A stretch of DNA of 64,000 nt from Variovorax paradoxus (GCF_030811855.1 NZ_JAUSRN010000013.1:62001-126000); one strand, 5' to 3'. Positions 1 to 8,708 are shown, counted from the first letter of the stretch. Translations and numbers: made by a program. The notes: generated from the sequence alone by a model not told the origin.

Positions 1-38
1 CTTCCCGATCCCTTCTTCCATAGCAAGGCAGGTTCCCC

Positions 39-1412
39 ATGTCATTTCGAGAACAGCTCAATGCGATCGAAGCCGAGCCAGTCGCGCGCCCATCGGGGCT
101 GCCCTCGGCCACTGGAGCGCTTTCATCCTTCGCTTCGGACGCCTACAAGCTCCTGAAAGAGCGAATGCACTTGAAGCTGCTGGACCGCTTCGACTTGGCG
201 GCACTCGAAACTCTGAAGCCGGAGCTGCTGCGGCAGGAGATCTCCACCATGGTCACGCGGTTGCTGCAGGAAGAACCCGAAGCGCTGAACGACATCGAGC
301 GGCGCACGCTGATACGCGACATTCAGCACGAGATGCTCGGCTTTGGCCCCATCGAACTGTTGATGGCGGACCCGACGGTTTCCGACATTTTGATCAACTC
401 GCACGAACAGATTTACGTCGAACGCAAGGGCCGGCTTGAGCTGACGGACGTGAGCTTCACCGACGAGAAGCACCTGCTGCGCATCATTGACAAGATCGTA
501 TCGCTCGTCGGTCGGCGCATCGACGAATCCAGCCCCATGGTCGATGCCCGGCTGCCCGACGGATCGCGCGTCAACGCGGTGATTGCGCCGGTGGCGTTGG
601 ACGGACCGATGATGTCGATTCGCCGCTTCGCGAAGATTCCGCTGAAGATGGAAAATCTGGTGAACGACTTGAAGACGCTCACGCCGCAGATGGCGCAGAT
701 GCTTGAAGGGCTTTCCCAGGCAAAGGTCAACATGCTGATCTCCGGCGGTACTGGCGCGGGCAAGACGACGCTGTTGAACATCCTCTCGGGCTTCATCCCC
801 GCGACCGAGCGCATCATCACCATCGAGGACGCGGCCGAGCTCCAGCTCCAGCAGCCGCACGTGGCGCGAATGGAAACGCGGCCGATGAACGTCGAGGGCA
901 AAGGAGAGATCACGCAGCGTGCGCTGGTGCGCAACGCGTTGCGCATGCGGCCCGACCGCATCGTCATTGGCGAGGTGCGCGGCGCCGAGGCGGTGGACAT
1001 GCTGCAAGCCATGAACACGGGCCACGAAGGATCGCTGACCACCATTCACGCCAACACGCCAAGGGATGCGCTGGCGCGGCTGGAGAACATGATCGGCATG
1101 GCCAACCTGAACCTGCCGCATCGCACCGTGCGCCAGCAGATCGCGTCGGCCATTACCGTGGTGATCCAGGTCCTGCGGATGATCGATGGTCGGCGCAAGG
1201 TCACCAGCATCCAGGAGATCACGGGCATGGAGGGGGAAGTCGTCACGATGCAGGAGATCTTTGCCTATCGCCAGACGGGCATGGGCCCCGATGGCCAGCT
1301 GCGTGGCTACTTTCATGCGACGGGCGTGCGTCCGAAATTCGTGGAACGGCTGCAGTCCTTTGGTGTGGTGTTGCCAGACACCATGTTTGATCCCGACAAG
1401 CACTACGAATAG
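39..1412 (+). CDS. tadA: Tad pilus assembly ATPase TadA/CpaF
   Basis: Cytoplasmic secretion ATPase of the CpaF/TadA branch of type II/IV secretion ATPases. It powers assembly of Flp/Tad pili. Visible motifs are the Walker A box ISGGTGAGKTTLL (about residues 234-246), an Asp box IEDAAELQL, the Walker B region IVIGEVRGAE and the His-containing stretch SLTTIHANTPRDAL. The 457-residue length is normal for the family. It is followed after 9 bp by tadB and then tadC. The first bases of the window could hold the last codons of an upstream gene (a TAG at 21-23), probably another Tad gene, but this is too short to call. Confidence 0.93.
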   Translation: MSFREQLNAIEAEPVARPSGLPSATGALSSFASDAYKLLKERMHLKLLDRFDLAALETLKPELLRQEISTMVTRLLQEEPEALNDIERRTLIRDIQHEMLGFGPIELLMADPTVSDILINSHEQIYVERKGRLELTDVSFTDEKHLLRIIDKIVSLVGRRIDESSPMVDARLPDGSRVNAVIAPVALDGPMMSIRRFAKIPLKMENLVNDLKTLTPQMAQMLEGLSQAKVNMLISGGTGAGKTTLLNILSGFIPATERIITIEDAAELQLQQPHVARMETRPMNVEGKGEITQRALVRNALRMRPDRIVIGEVRGAEAVDMLQAMNTGHEGSLTTIHANTPRDALARLENMIGMANLNLPHRTVRQQIASAITVVIQVLRMIDGRRKVTSIQEITGMEGEVVTMQEIFAYRQTGMGPDGQLRGYFHATGVRPKFVERLQSFGVVLPDTMFDPDKHYE

Positions 1413-1421
1413 GAGGCCATC

Positions 1422-2414
1422 ATGTTCGACAACCTGATTGGCGACACCTTCATCATCCTGAGCGTGCTTGTTTTCGTCACGGTGCTGATGGTGCTCGAAG
1501 GCCTCTACTTGCTGTGGAACTCTTACCGCGGGGCAGATGCCAAGAAGATCGAAAAGCGGCTTCAGGCACTCTCGGCGGGCGGCGATCACGGCGCGCAGGC
1601 GCGACTCGTCAGAGACCGCATGCTGAGCGATACGCCATGGATGCAAGGCGTTCTGCTCAGGTTACCGCGGATGCATCTCCTGGATCGCTTCATCCTGCAA
1701 GCAGGGCTGGAGTGGACGGTGTCGCACGTCCTGCTTGCCTGCGCGCTGTCGAGCGTGCTCGTTTTCCTTGCAATGGTGTCTCTGGCAAATCAGCCCGTTT
1801 GGATTGCAGCCTTGAGCGGGGCCGCCGGCGCCGCCGTACCGCTGCTCTACCTAAGTTACCGGCGCGGCCGCCGCTTGGCTCAATTCGAAAGGCAGTTGCC
1901 AGACGCCCTGGACCTGGTGACACGCGCTCTGCGCGCAGGCCATTCGTTCGCAAGCAGCGTGCAGATGATTGGCGACGAAATGTCGGAGCCTATTGCCGGC
2001 GAGTTCCGCATGGTTGCCGATGAGGTCAACTTCGGGGTTTCGCTGCAGCAGGCGCTGACGAACTTGAGCGAACGCGTCCCGCTCACTGATCTGCGTTACT
2101 TCGTGGTGTCGGTACTGATCCAGCGCGATTCAGGTGGCAACCTGACAGAGGTGCTCGGCAACCTCAGCCGGCTCATCCGCGAACGCCTCAAACTTTTGGC
2201 ACGGGTGCGGGTGCTGTCGGCCGAAGGGCGCCTTTCTGCCTGGATCCTGGGGCTGATGCCGTTTGCATTGGTCGTGCTCATGAACACGTTCAATCCGGAA
2301 TTTATGTCCCCCCTGTGGACTGATCCCATTGGCATCACCGTCATCAAGTACATGACGGGACTGATGGCGATTGGCGTGGTAATGCTGCGCAAGATCGTGA
2401 AGATCCGTGTCTGA
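1422..2414 (+). CDS. tadB: Tad pilus inner-membrane platform protein TadB
   Basis: 330-residue membrane protein with a T2SF (GspF-type) domain in its second half (about residues 155-290, starting LPDALDLVTRALRAGHSF). The N-terminus has one hydrophobic helix, two more lie near 100-145, and further hydrophobic segments are at the C-terminus. TadB is expected to pair with TadC to form the platform on which the TadA ATPase acts. An AGGAGG ribosome site (AATAGGAGGCCATC) sits just before the ATG, overlapping the end of tadA, so the genes are clearly co-transcribed. Confidence 0.92.
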   Translation: MFDNLIGDTFIILSVLVFVTVLMVLEGLYLLWNSYRGADAKKIEKRLQALSAGGDHGAQARLVRDRMLSDTPWMQGVLLRLPRMHLLDRFILQAGLEWTVSHVLLACALSSVLVFLAMVSLANQPVWIAALSGAAGAAVPLLYLSYRRGRRLAQFERQLPDALDLVTRALRAGHSFASSVQMIGDEMSEPIAGEFRMVADEVNFGVSLQQALTNLSERVPLTDLRYFVVSVLIQRDSGGNLTEVLGNLSRLIRERLKLLARVRVLSAEGRLSAWILGLMPFALVVLMNTFNPEFMSPLWTDPIGITVIKYMTGLMAIGVVMLRKIVKIRV

Positions 2415-2426
2415 AGGAGAAATACC

Positions 2427-3332
2427 ATGCTGTTTCCCGTACTCGTGTTCATTACCGTCTCCCTCGCAATTGGGGGCTTCGTGGTCTGGGTGCTGCCCAC
2501 GCGCACCGAGCAGCGCCTGAGGGCAGTGGCCCCTTCAGCAGGCAAATCAGCCTGGGTCGAAACGGCCGTCAAGGTCGTCGGCCCGTTCGCCCAGTTGTCT
2601 TCGCCTACGGGCGACGGCGAGACGTCGCCGCTGCGCCTGCGCTTCCTGAATGCCGGCGTCCGCCACCCGGATGCGAGCCTCTTCTACTTCGGGCTGAAGA
2701 CGCTGTTGCCTTTGGGTTTGGCTGGGTTGACATTCATGGCGATACGCGCGGCGGGGGCGGACGACGGGCTGACAACTTTATTGTGGTTGTCGGTCGCGGC
2801 GCTGGCCGGCTGCTACCTGCCGAATTTCGTGTTGCGCTTGATGATCAGAAACCGGCAACGCGAGATATTCGAGAACTTTCCGGACGCGGCCGACCTGATG
2901 CTGGTGTGCGTCGAGGCAGGCCTTGGTCTGGACGCCGGCTTAGTGAAGGTGACTGAGGAGATTCGTGTCAAGAGCGTGGCCCTGGCGCAGGAGCTGCACT
3001 GGACCAACCTTGAGATGCGTGCGGGCGCCACGCGCGAGATGTCGCTGCGCAACCTGGCCCTTCGCACCGGGGTGGAAGAGATTGGGACCTTCGCGACCAT
3101 GCTGACTCAGGCGGACCGGTTCGGAACCAGCATCGGCGAATCGCTGCGGGTGTTTTCCGACGATCTTCGCCACAAGCGGCAGATGCGTGCGGAAGAGCTG
3201 GCCGCGAAGGTGCCCACCAAGATGCTGCTGCCGCTGGTGCTGTGCATCTTCCCTTGCATCTCCCTTGTCATTCTCACGCCGGCGGCAATTCGCGTGGTGC
3301 GTATCATCATGCCGATGCTCGCAGGCCAATAG
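2427..3332 (+). CDS. tadC: Tad pilus inner-membrane platform protein TadC
   Basis: 301-residue membrane protein with a T2SF domain (about residues 150-275, FPDAADLMLVCVEAGLGL onwards) and flanking membrane helices; the last helix is LVLCIFPCISLVILTPAA. It is the second platform subunit and normally follows tadB, as here (12-bp gap with an AAGGAG site). It is the last gene of this part of the locus: a strong hairpin terminator follows, and the TadD lipoprotein and pilin genes are not seen downstream, so the remaining Tad genes are presumably upstream of the window. Confidence 0.92.
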   Translation: MLFPVLVFITVSLAIGGFVVWVLPTRTEQRLRAVAPSAGKSAWVETAVKVVGPFAQLSSPTGDGETSPLRLRFLNAGVRHPDASLFYFGLKTLLPLGLAGLTFMAIRAAGADDGLTTLLWLSVAALAGCYLPNFVLRLMIRNRQREIFENFPDAADLMLVCVEAGLGLDAGLVKVTEEIRVKSVALAQELHWTNLEMRAGATREMSLRNLALRTGVEEIGTFATMLTQADRFGTSIGESLRVFSDDLRHKRQMRAEELAAKVPTKMLLPLVLCIFPCISLVILTPAAIRVVRIIMPMLAGQ

Positions 3333-3346
3333 CCGCAACAACTTGC

Positions 3347-3374
3347 AAAAGGGGGCGGCAGTGCCGCCCCCTTT
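3347..3374. terminator. Rho-independent terminator after tadC
   Basis: A 9-bp GC stem (GGGGGCGGC / GCCGCCCCC, 3351-3359 with 3363-3371, loop AGT) is flanked by AAAA on the left and TTT on the right, so it can stop transcription from either side. It lies between tadC and the response-regulator remnant on the opposite strand. Confidence 0.85.
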
Positions 3375-3377
3375 CGT

Positions 3378-3659
3378 TCACTCCGGCACCACGTCTAGCT
3401 GGTACCAGATCGCGTAGATATACAGCTCGAGCCGCTTAGTGACACCCAGCTTCTGGTAGATCGAAGTGAGGTGATTGCGGAAGGTGTGCTCGGTCACGAA
3501 CAGACGTGACGCGAGCGTCTTGTTCGGAGCAATGCTGGCCTCGACCACGGCACGAATCACGTGCCATTCCTTTTGCCTCAGGCTGGCCAGCTTGGCTTCC
3601 TCGGAATTCACCTTCGCAGGCTTCTAGGGTGAGGTCAGCTCGGAGAATACGCGGCCCAT
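3378..3659 (-). pseudogene. Degenerate duplicate of the C-terminal half of the adjacent response regulator
   Basis: The minus strand encodes a near copy of the C-terminal LuxR-type HTH of the regulator at 3741-4433. The stretch TLASRLFVTEHTFRNHLTS is identical in both, and the ends LDVVPE and LDVVPH match. Reading upstream, homology continues through MGRVFSELTSP to 3659, but an in-frame TAG at 3624-3626 replaces a Lys codon of the intact gene, and the receiver domain is missing. A 77-residue frame starting with GTG at 3611 could still make a free HTH domain, so expression cannot be excluded. I call it a remnant of a tandem duplication. It lies directly downstream of the intact gene on the same strand. 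Confidence 0.8.
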
Positions 3660-3740
3660 ACCCAGCATTGGTGAATCGCAGCGTCTGTTCTCGGGCGATC
3701 TTCGACCTGAGCCGGGCAGTCAGCCCGGCCGCGTCACCTT

Positions 3741-4433
3741 TCAGTGCGGCACCACGTCCAGCTGGTGCTTGATCGCGTAGATATACAGCTCAAGCCGATT
3801 CGCCACACCCAGCTTCTGGTAGATCGAAGTAAGGTGATTGCGGAACGTGTGCTCGGTCACAAACAGCCGCGACGCAAGCGTCTTGTTCGGAGCACCGCTG
3901 CCCTCGACCACGGCACGAATGACGTGCCGTTCCTTTTGCGTCAGGCTGGCCAGCTTGGCTTCTTCGGGATTCGCCTTCACGGGCTTCTTGGGTGCGGTCA
4001 GTTCGGAGAACACGCGGCCCATGGCCTGTGCGTCGATGCACAGCTCGCCCTTATGGACGCGTTGAATCGCATCCAGGACCTGTTCCGCCGAAGCGTCCTT
4101 GCCCAGCACGCCCCTGGCACCGCGCAGCACGGCGAGGTCCAGCGTTTGCTGCCGGCGCTCTGCGGTGAGAACCAGGGCGCGCGAGATGTCGTTGGACAGC
4201 AGCTTAGGCAGGATGTCGAGCGAGCACTGCCCAGCCAAGTCGAGGTCGAGCACGATGACGTCGGGCACGTAATGCTCGGTGTGTTCCAGCGCCTGCTCGA
4301 AGCAGCTCGCGGTGGCGACCACCTTCATGCGTGGCTGCTCTCCATCGATCAGCCTCGACAACCCCCACAACATGGTCTGGTGGTCGTCGACCAGCATGAC
4401 ACCGATGGGATGATCCGCAGTGATGGGTTGCAT
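3741..4433 (-). CDS. LuxR/NarL-family response regulator
   Basis: 230-residue two-component regulator. The receiver has the acidic pair D16-D17 (VMLVDDHQT), a likely phosphorylated D63 (VIVLDLDLAG), and conserved Thr and Lys (LVLTAER, GVLGKDAS). The C-terminal LuxR HTH contains TEHTFRNHLTSIYQKLGV. It lies 20 bp downstream of the histidine kinase on the same strand and is almost certainly its partner. Adjacency to tadABC suggests, but does not prove, that it controls pilus genes. A decayed copy of its C-terminal half sits immediately downstream. Confidence 0.9.
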   Translation of the reverse strand: MQPITADHPIGVMLVDDHQTMLWGLSRLIDGEQPRMKVVATASCFEQALEHTEHYVPDVIVLDLDLAGQCSLDILPKLLSNDISRALVLTAERRQQTLDLAVLRGARGVLGKDASAEQVLDAIQRVHKGELCIDAQAMGRVFSELTAPKKPVKANPEEAKLASLTQKERHVIRAVVEGSGAPNKTLASRLFVTEHTFRNHLTSIYQKLGVANRLELYIYAIKHQLDVVPH

Positions 4434-4453
4434 GTCTGCCCCTTTTATCTTGT

Positions 4454-6145
4454 TCAGATAGGAATTTCGACCAGGACCGCGGTGGCGCCACCCATGCCTT
4501 GGGTAACCTCCGCGCTTCCCCCGAGTGCTGCCGCGCGTTCGCTGATCGAGCGCGGGCGGAAGTTCGAGAAACTCGTGCCGCAGGCCTCGTTCTCGATCCG
4601 GATCTGCAGCTTGCCGTCCGTGCAGCCAATGCGGATGCGGCCGCGATGGGCATGGGTGTGCTTGCAGATGTTGTTGAGTCCTTCGCGCACCAGTTGCAGC
4701 ACTTCGGCTGTCATCCGGTCGTCAAGGTGAACGTCGCCATCGACGACGATCTGAATGTCGATGCCATAGAGCGTCTTGATGCGAGCGGCCTGGCGGTGCA
4801 GGTGCGGAAGAATGAATTCGCAGCGGCTGTCGGCGCCGTGCTTCACGGTACCGGCAAAGTGCCGCAGGTCTGCTACCACGCTCTCGGCCATGGCGGCCAA
4901 CCTGTCCAGGTCGTCGATGAGCGGGTTGTCGGCGGCTGCCTTCTTGCGAAGCGCGCACAGCCCGAGCTTGAGTCCGATGTAAGGCTGGATCGCGGTGTCG
5001 TGCAGATCCAGCGAAAGCTTCAGGCGCTCTTTTGAGGCAGCCTCAGAGGCCATGCCGTCGAGCACCTTGATGGTCTCGATGACCGGAAAGACCTGGCTCA
5101 TGAGGTGGTCCAGAAACAGCGCGTCCGACTTGCGGAACAGTCCGTCGTGGGAAGACACGTAGATCCGACCCTCTCCCTGGCGCATTGGCAGCGGTGCGGT
5201 CATGAAGCTGCGAGCCTCCAGCATGGCGGCCACGGCGGCGCTGCGCCGCAAGCCCTGCTCGTCCTGAGGATTCCAGCGGTGCGTACGAGGATCGCAGGCA
5301 TGTCCGTGGACACGCACCAGGCTCATCAGCCAGGGCAGGCGGCTGCTTAGCACTACTTCCTCGGTACCCAGCGCCATCAGCGGCGACTCCGAAACGTTTT
5401 CGATCGTCTCGACATTGACGGATTCCCCCGTGTCGCTTTTCCCGAGCGAGCGCAGCACCCAGTTGCTGGTATCGGTGTCGCGCATCAGCAGGATGCAGTG
5501 GCTTGCATCGAAGAAGGCCAGCGATTTCTCCATCGTGCTGGCAATCGTGCGGTTGACGCCGAACCGCGGGTTCGACAGCCGGCTCACCTGGCTCAGCAGC
5601 GCAAGGCGCCGGCGCAATTCGACTTTCGAGCCGCCCCAGTGGCCGATCATGTGTCCAAGCGCCAGGAGGAACGTCGTGCGCATGAGCAGTTGCGGCGTAT
5701 CAGTCCCGGTGCCAGTTCCCAACCCGCAGACGGCAAATGAAACCACCGAAGCCATGGTCATGCGGGCACCTTCTTCGTAGCCCCACCGGAACGACGAAGT
5801 GAGGATGGCGAAGAAGTAGAAGAGAAAGTAGAGGCTGCTGCCGCCGCCGGTCACCAAGACCATCAACGTGAACCACAAGATGTCTAGCCAGTGGATGGCC
5901 TTGCCCTGAAAATAGGGCTGGCCCGTTCGCGTGCAGATGTAAACACCGAGGCTGTAAGCCAGGAAGCCCGAGAAGACGAACCAGACAGTCCTGCCGATGT
6001 CCTCCTGCTCTAACTCGCCTGCGTCAACCCCGACCGCCAGCAGCGCAGAAACCGACAGCACCAACCGCATGCGCGCCACCATGAGCGCATCGGCGGTCAG
6101 GGTGGAGTCGGTCCCGCAATCCGGGTCGATGGAGGTGGCAGGCAT
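4454..6145 (-). CDS. Membrane sensor histidine kinase, NarX/HisKA_3 type
   Basis: 563-residue kinase. About five or six hydrophobic helices lie within residues 20-170, followed by a GAF-like middle region. The dimerisation/phosphoacceptor segment is SLDLHDTAIQPYIGLKLGL (HisKA_3 H-box), and the HATPase_c N-box is EGLNNICKHTHAH. The C-terminal end (SERAAALGGSAEV...GGATAVLVEIP) matches the family, but the usual Asp-x-Gly-x-Gly G1 box is replaced by ENEACG, so nucleotide binding may be altered. It forms an operon with the response regulator downstream. The input signal is unknown. Confidence 0.88.
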   Translation of the reverse strand: MPATSIDPDCGTDSTLTADALMVARMRLVLSVSALLAVGVDAGELEQEDIGRTVWFVFSGFLAYSLGVYICTRTGQPYFQGKAIHWLDILWFTLMVLVTGGGSSLYFLFYFFAILTSSFRWGYEEGARMTMASVVSFAVCGLGTGTGTDTPQLLMRTTFLLALGHMIGHWGGSKVELRRRLALLSQVSRLSNPRFGVNRTIASTMEKSLAFFDASHCILLMRDTDTSNWVLRSLGKSDTGESVNVETIENVSESPLMALGTEEVVLSSRLPWLMSLVRVHGHACDPRTHRWNPQDEQGLRRSAAVAAMLEARSFMTAPLPMRQGEGRIYVSSHDGLFRKSDALFLDHLMSQVFPVIETIKVLDGMASEAASKERLKLSLDLHDTAIQPYIGLKLGLCALRKKAAADNPLIDDLDRLAAMAESVVADLRHFAGTVKHGADSRCEFILPHLHRQAARIKTLYGIDIQIVVDGDVHLDDRMTAEVLQLVREGLNNICKHTHAHRGRIRIGCTDGKLQIRIENEACGTSFSNFRPRSISERAAALGGSAEVTQGMGGATAVLVEIPI

Positions 6146-6423
6146 CGCAGTTTTTCCGGTGCACGCTGAGGCTCATACCTCACCGGATGTCAAGAGGAAC
6201 GAGACGCCCATACCCCTGGGAAGGGATCTGCGGGGCGTAACACCTTGGTTCACTTTTGCGCCAAAATTAATATTGTGAGGAATTCACATTACTACTTTTG
6301 TAGTCGAAAGCAATACTTTTTGTTAAAACCCTAGGTCAGTGTGTACTTTTGTTACCAATTGATGCGAAGTGCGAGAGTCGCCCGGTAGATGTATCTACCC
6401 GGGAATGCGGCCGAAAAAGGGCA
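6146..6423. promoter_or_regulatory. AT-rich intergenic region upstream of the sensor kinase
   Basis: No gene is visible in this stretch. It must contain the promoter of the kinase/regulator operon (minus strand) and is markedly more AT-rich than its surroundings between 6255 and 6345. It holds two short perfect inverted repeats: TGTGA-GGAAT-TCACA at 6274-6288 and ACTAC-TTTT-GTAGT at 6291-6304. These could be regulator sites. I could not fix -35/-10 elements with confidence. Confidence 0.5.
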
Positions 6424-6425
6424 AG

Positions 6426-6455
6426 AAAAAAGGGCTCGGATGAATCCGAGCCCTT
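6426..6455 (-). terminator. Rho-independent terminator of tRNA-Ala
   Basis: A perfect 11-bp stem (AAGGGCTCGGA / TCCGAGCCCTT, loop TGAA on the plus strand) lies 10 bp past the 3' end of the tRNA on the minus strand. A run of T follows on that strand (TTTTTTC). Confidence 0.9.
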
Positions 6456-6465
6456 GAATGGGTGA

Positions 6466-6541
<76 letters not shown>

Positions 6542-6630
6542 AACACAGGTCGAATTTTAACCAGAACATGCTTCCCGGCGCAGGGGGCGTGACAAGATTC
6601 GCGCCTTCAAAAGGAAGGAGCAGAAACTGC

Positions 6631-7497
6631 ATGGCCTCGTACGAACCCGCCTGGCTGGAAGGCATGTACAACAATCTTGCGCGGGTGAAGGACCATCCCG
6701 CGTACTTCGCCCGCTGGGCCGGCGATTCGGCAGCGGCGCGCGAGACGCTTTCCGGCCGGATCGATGTGCCCTACGGCCAGGGCGTGAACGAAACGCTCGA
6801 CATCTTTCCCGCACCCGTGCCCGGCGCGCCGGTGCTGGTGTTCATTCACGGTGGCTACTGGCGCGCCTTCGACAAGCGAGACCATTCCTTCATTGCGCCC
6901 GCGTTCAACGACCGCGGCGTGTGCGTGGTGGTGCCCAACTACGCCCTGTGTCCCGGAACGGCGGAGCAGCCCGTGACCGTGCCAGACATCGTCATGCAGA
7001 TGGTGCGCGCGCTCGAATGGACCTGGCGGAATGCCGCGAGCTTTGGTGCCGACCCCACGCGCATCACCGTGGCAGGGCACTCGGCCGGCGGCCACATGGC
7101 GGCGGCATTGCTCGCCTGCGCCTGGAAAGTAGTGTCGCCCGACCTGCCGGCGCAGCTGGTGCGCAATGCGCTGTCGATCTCCGGCCTCTACGACCTCCGG
7201 CCGCTGCAGCGCACGCCGTTCCTGGAGTCCGCGCTGAAGCTCACCGATGCGGACGCATTGCGCGCAAGTCCGGCGCTGTGGCCGGCACCTGCGCGGGGCC
7301 AGCTGCATGCTGTGGTGGGGGGCGACGAGAGCGACGAATTCATCCGCCAGAACACCTTGATCCGCGAGGCCTGGGGCCGCAACGCCGTGCCCGTGTGCGA
7401 GACTCTGGACGGCCTGAACCACTTCAGCGTCGTCGATGCGTTGGCCGACCCCGCCCACAGGCTGCACCGGCAGGCGGTCCAGCTGCTCGAAGCCTGA
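6631..7497 (+). CDS. Alpha/beta hydrolase, kynurenine-formamidase/esterase-like
   Basis: 288-residue alpha/beta hydrolase. The oxyanion-hole motif HGGYWR and the nucleophile elbow GHSAGGH (Ser) are visible, with a late His in GLNHFSV as the expected third triad member. The HGGYWR form is shared with arylformamidase-type enzymes, so hydrolysis of an N-formyl or ester bond is plausible, but no kynurenine genes adjoin it. I chose the ATG at 6631 because AAGGAAGGAG lies just upstream; an earlier in-frame ATG at 6568 would add an unconvincing extension. No signal peptide. Confidence 0.78.
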   Translation: MASYEPAWLEGMYNNLARVKDHPAYFARWAGDSAAARETLSGRIDVPYGQGVNETLDIFPAPVPGAPVLVFIHGGYWRAFDKRDHSFIAPAFNDRGVCVVVPNYALCPGTAEQPVTVPDIVMQMVRALEWTWRNAASFGADPTRITVAGHSAGGHMAAALLACAWKVVSPDLPAQLVRNALSISGLYDLRPLQRTPFLESALKLTDADALRASPALWPAPARGQLHAVVGGDESDEFIRQNTLIREAWGRNAVPVCETLDGLNHFSVVDALADPAHRLHRQAVQLLEA

Positions 7498-7525
7498 TTT
7501 CACCCTGCGCCGGCCGAAGGGCCGC

Positions 7526-8503
7526 CTACATCAGCAAGTGTTCGCCCGCGTTGTCGCCGCCCAGCGTGACGTAGTTGACCTTGCGGATGTCCATCAGCGT
7601 GCGGCCGCCCGCGTAGCTGATGGAGCTCTGCACGTCCTGCTCCATCTCGACCAGCGTGTCGGCCAGCTTGCCCTTGATCGGCTCCAGGATGCGCTTGCCC
7701 TCGACGTGCTTGTATTCGCCCTTGTTGAAGTCGCTGGCGGAGCCGTAGTACTCCTTGAAGAGCGTGCCGTCGACTTCGACCGTGCGGCCCGGCGACTCCT
7801 CGTGCCCCGCGAAGAGCGAGCCGATCATCACCATCGAGGCGCCGAAGCGCACGCTCTTGGCAATGTCGCCATGGTCGCGAATACCGCCGTCGGCAATGAT
7901 CGGCTTGGTGGCCACGCGTGCACACCACTTGAGCGCACTGAGCTGCCAGCCGCCGGTGCCGAAGCCGGTCTTGAGCTTGGTGATGCAGACCTTGCCCGGG
8001 CCAATGCCGACCTTGGTGGCGTCCGCGCCCCAGTTTTCCAGATCGATCACCGCTTCGGGCGTGCCCACGTTGCCGGCAATCACGAAGGAAGCCGGCAGCT
8101 TCTGCTTCAGGTAGCCGATCATGTTCTTCACGCTGTCGGCGTGGCCGTGCGCAATGTCGATGGTGATGTATTCGGGCACCAGGCCCTCGGCCGCCAGCTG
8201 GTCGACGGTGTCGTAATCGGGCTTCTTCACGCCCAGCGAAATCGAGGCGAACACGCCCTTGCCGTGCATCTCCCTGACGAACTTCACGTTGTCCAGATCG
8301 AAGCGGTGCATCACGTAGAAATAGCCGTTCTGCGCCAGCCAGAGGCAGATCGGCTCGTCGACCACCGTTTTCATGTTGGCCGGCACCACCGGCAGGCGGA
8401 AGCTGCGTGCGCCCAGCGTCACGCTGGCGTCGCACTCCGATCGGCTCTCCACGCGGCACTTGCGCGGCAGCAAAAGGATGTTGTCGTAATCGAAAATCTG
8501 CAT
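7526..8503 (-). CDS. guaC: GMP reductase
   Basis: 325-residue IMPDH/GMPR-family TIM barrel. It reduces GMP to IMP with NADPH, returning guanine nucleotides to the purine pool. The catalytic Cys loop is visible in GIGPGKVCITKLKTGFGTG, the phosphate-binding stretch in DGGIRDHGDIAKS, and the flap region near the C-terminus in SYAGGRTLMDI. There is no CBS insertion, which separates it from IMP dehydrogenase. The start at 8503 (MQIFDYDNILLL) follows a CAGGAG site. It is divergent from uvrD. Confidence 0.9.
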   Translation of the reverse strand: MQIFDYDNILLLPRKCRVESRSECDASVTLGARSFRLPVVPANMKTVVDEPICLWLAQNGYFYVMHRFDLDNVKFVREMHGKGVFASISLGVKKPDYDTVDQLAAEGLVPEYITIDIAHGHADSVKNMIGYLKQKLPASFVIAGNVGTPEAVIDLENWGADATKVGIGPGKVCITKLKTGFGTGGWQLSALKWCARVATKPIIADGGIRDHGDIAKSVRFGASMVMIGSLFAGHEESPGRTVEVDGTLFKEYYGSASDFNKGEYKHVEGKRILEPIKGKLADTLVEMEQDVQSSISYAGGRTLMDIRKVNYVTLGGDNAGEHLLM

Positions 8504-8674
8504 GACCAGGCTCCTGGAAGGAATCGTTGAGGAAAACGAATGAGCGCTTGGTCCGGCCGGTTCCCGCGCCGTTTTCAGAAATGAAACGGGCACAAAAAAC
8601 CGGACGCAAGAAACTTGGGCCCGGTGATTGATTTTACGCAGTCTGCCCGGGGCGGGTCTTCCGGTTCTTCGTAT

Positions 8675-8690
8675 AACCCGCATACGGGTT
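8675..8690. promoter_or_regulatory. Inverted repeat just upstream of uvrD
   Basis: AACCCG-CATA-CGGGTT forms 6-bp arms around 4 nt, 18 bp before the chosen uvrD start and in the guaC/uvrD divergent region. A TATAAC hexamer at 8672-8677 overlaps it and could be a -10 element. It could be an operator or a leader hairpin. No LexA-type CTGT-N8-ACAG site was seen here. Confidence 0.35.
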
Positions 8691-8708
8691 GGTTTCTACA
8701 ATCGACGG

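Noticed and set aside
1..23. C-terminal codons of an upstream Tad gene ending in TAG at 21-23.
   Set aside because: Only six codons would be visible, too few to support a feature.
6274..6288. CRP-like site TGTGA-N5-TCACA.
   Set aside because: The canonical CRP spacer is 6 bp; with 5 bp the half-sites are out of register, so I list it only as an unassigned dyad.
6568..6630. Upstream extension of the alpha/beta hydrolase to an ATG at 6568.
   Set aside because: The strong AAGGAAGGAG site directly before 6631 and the unlikely composition of the extra 21 residues favour the later start.
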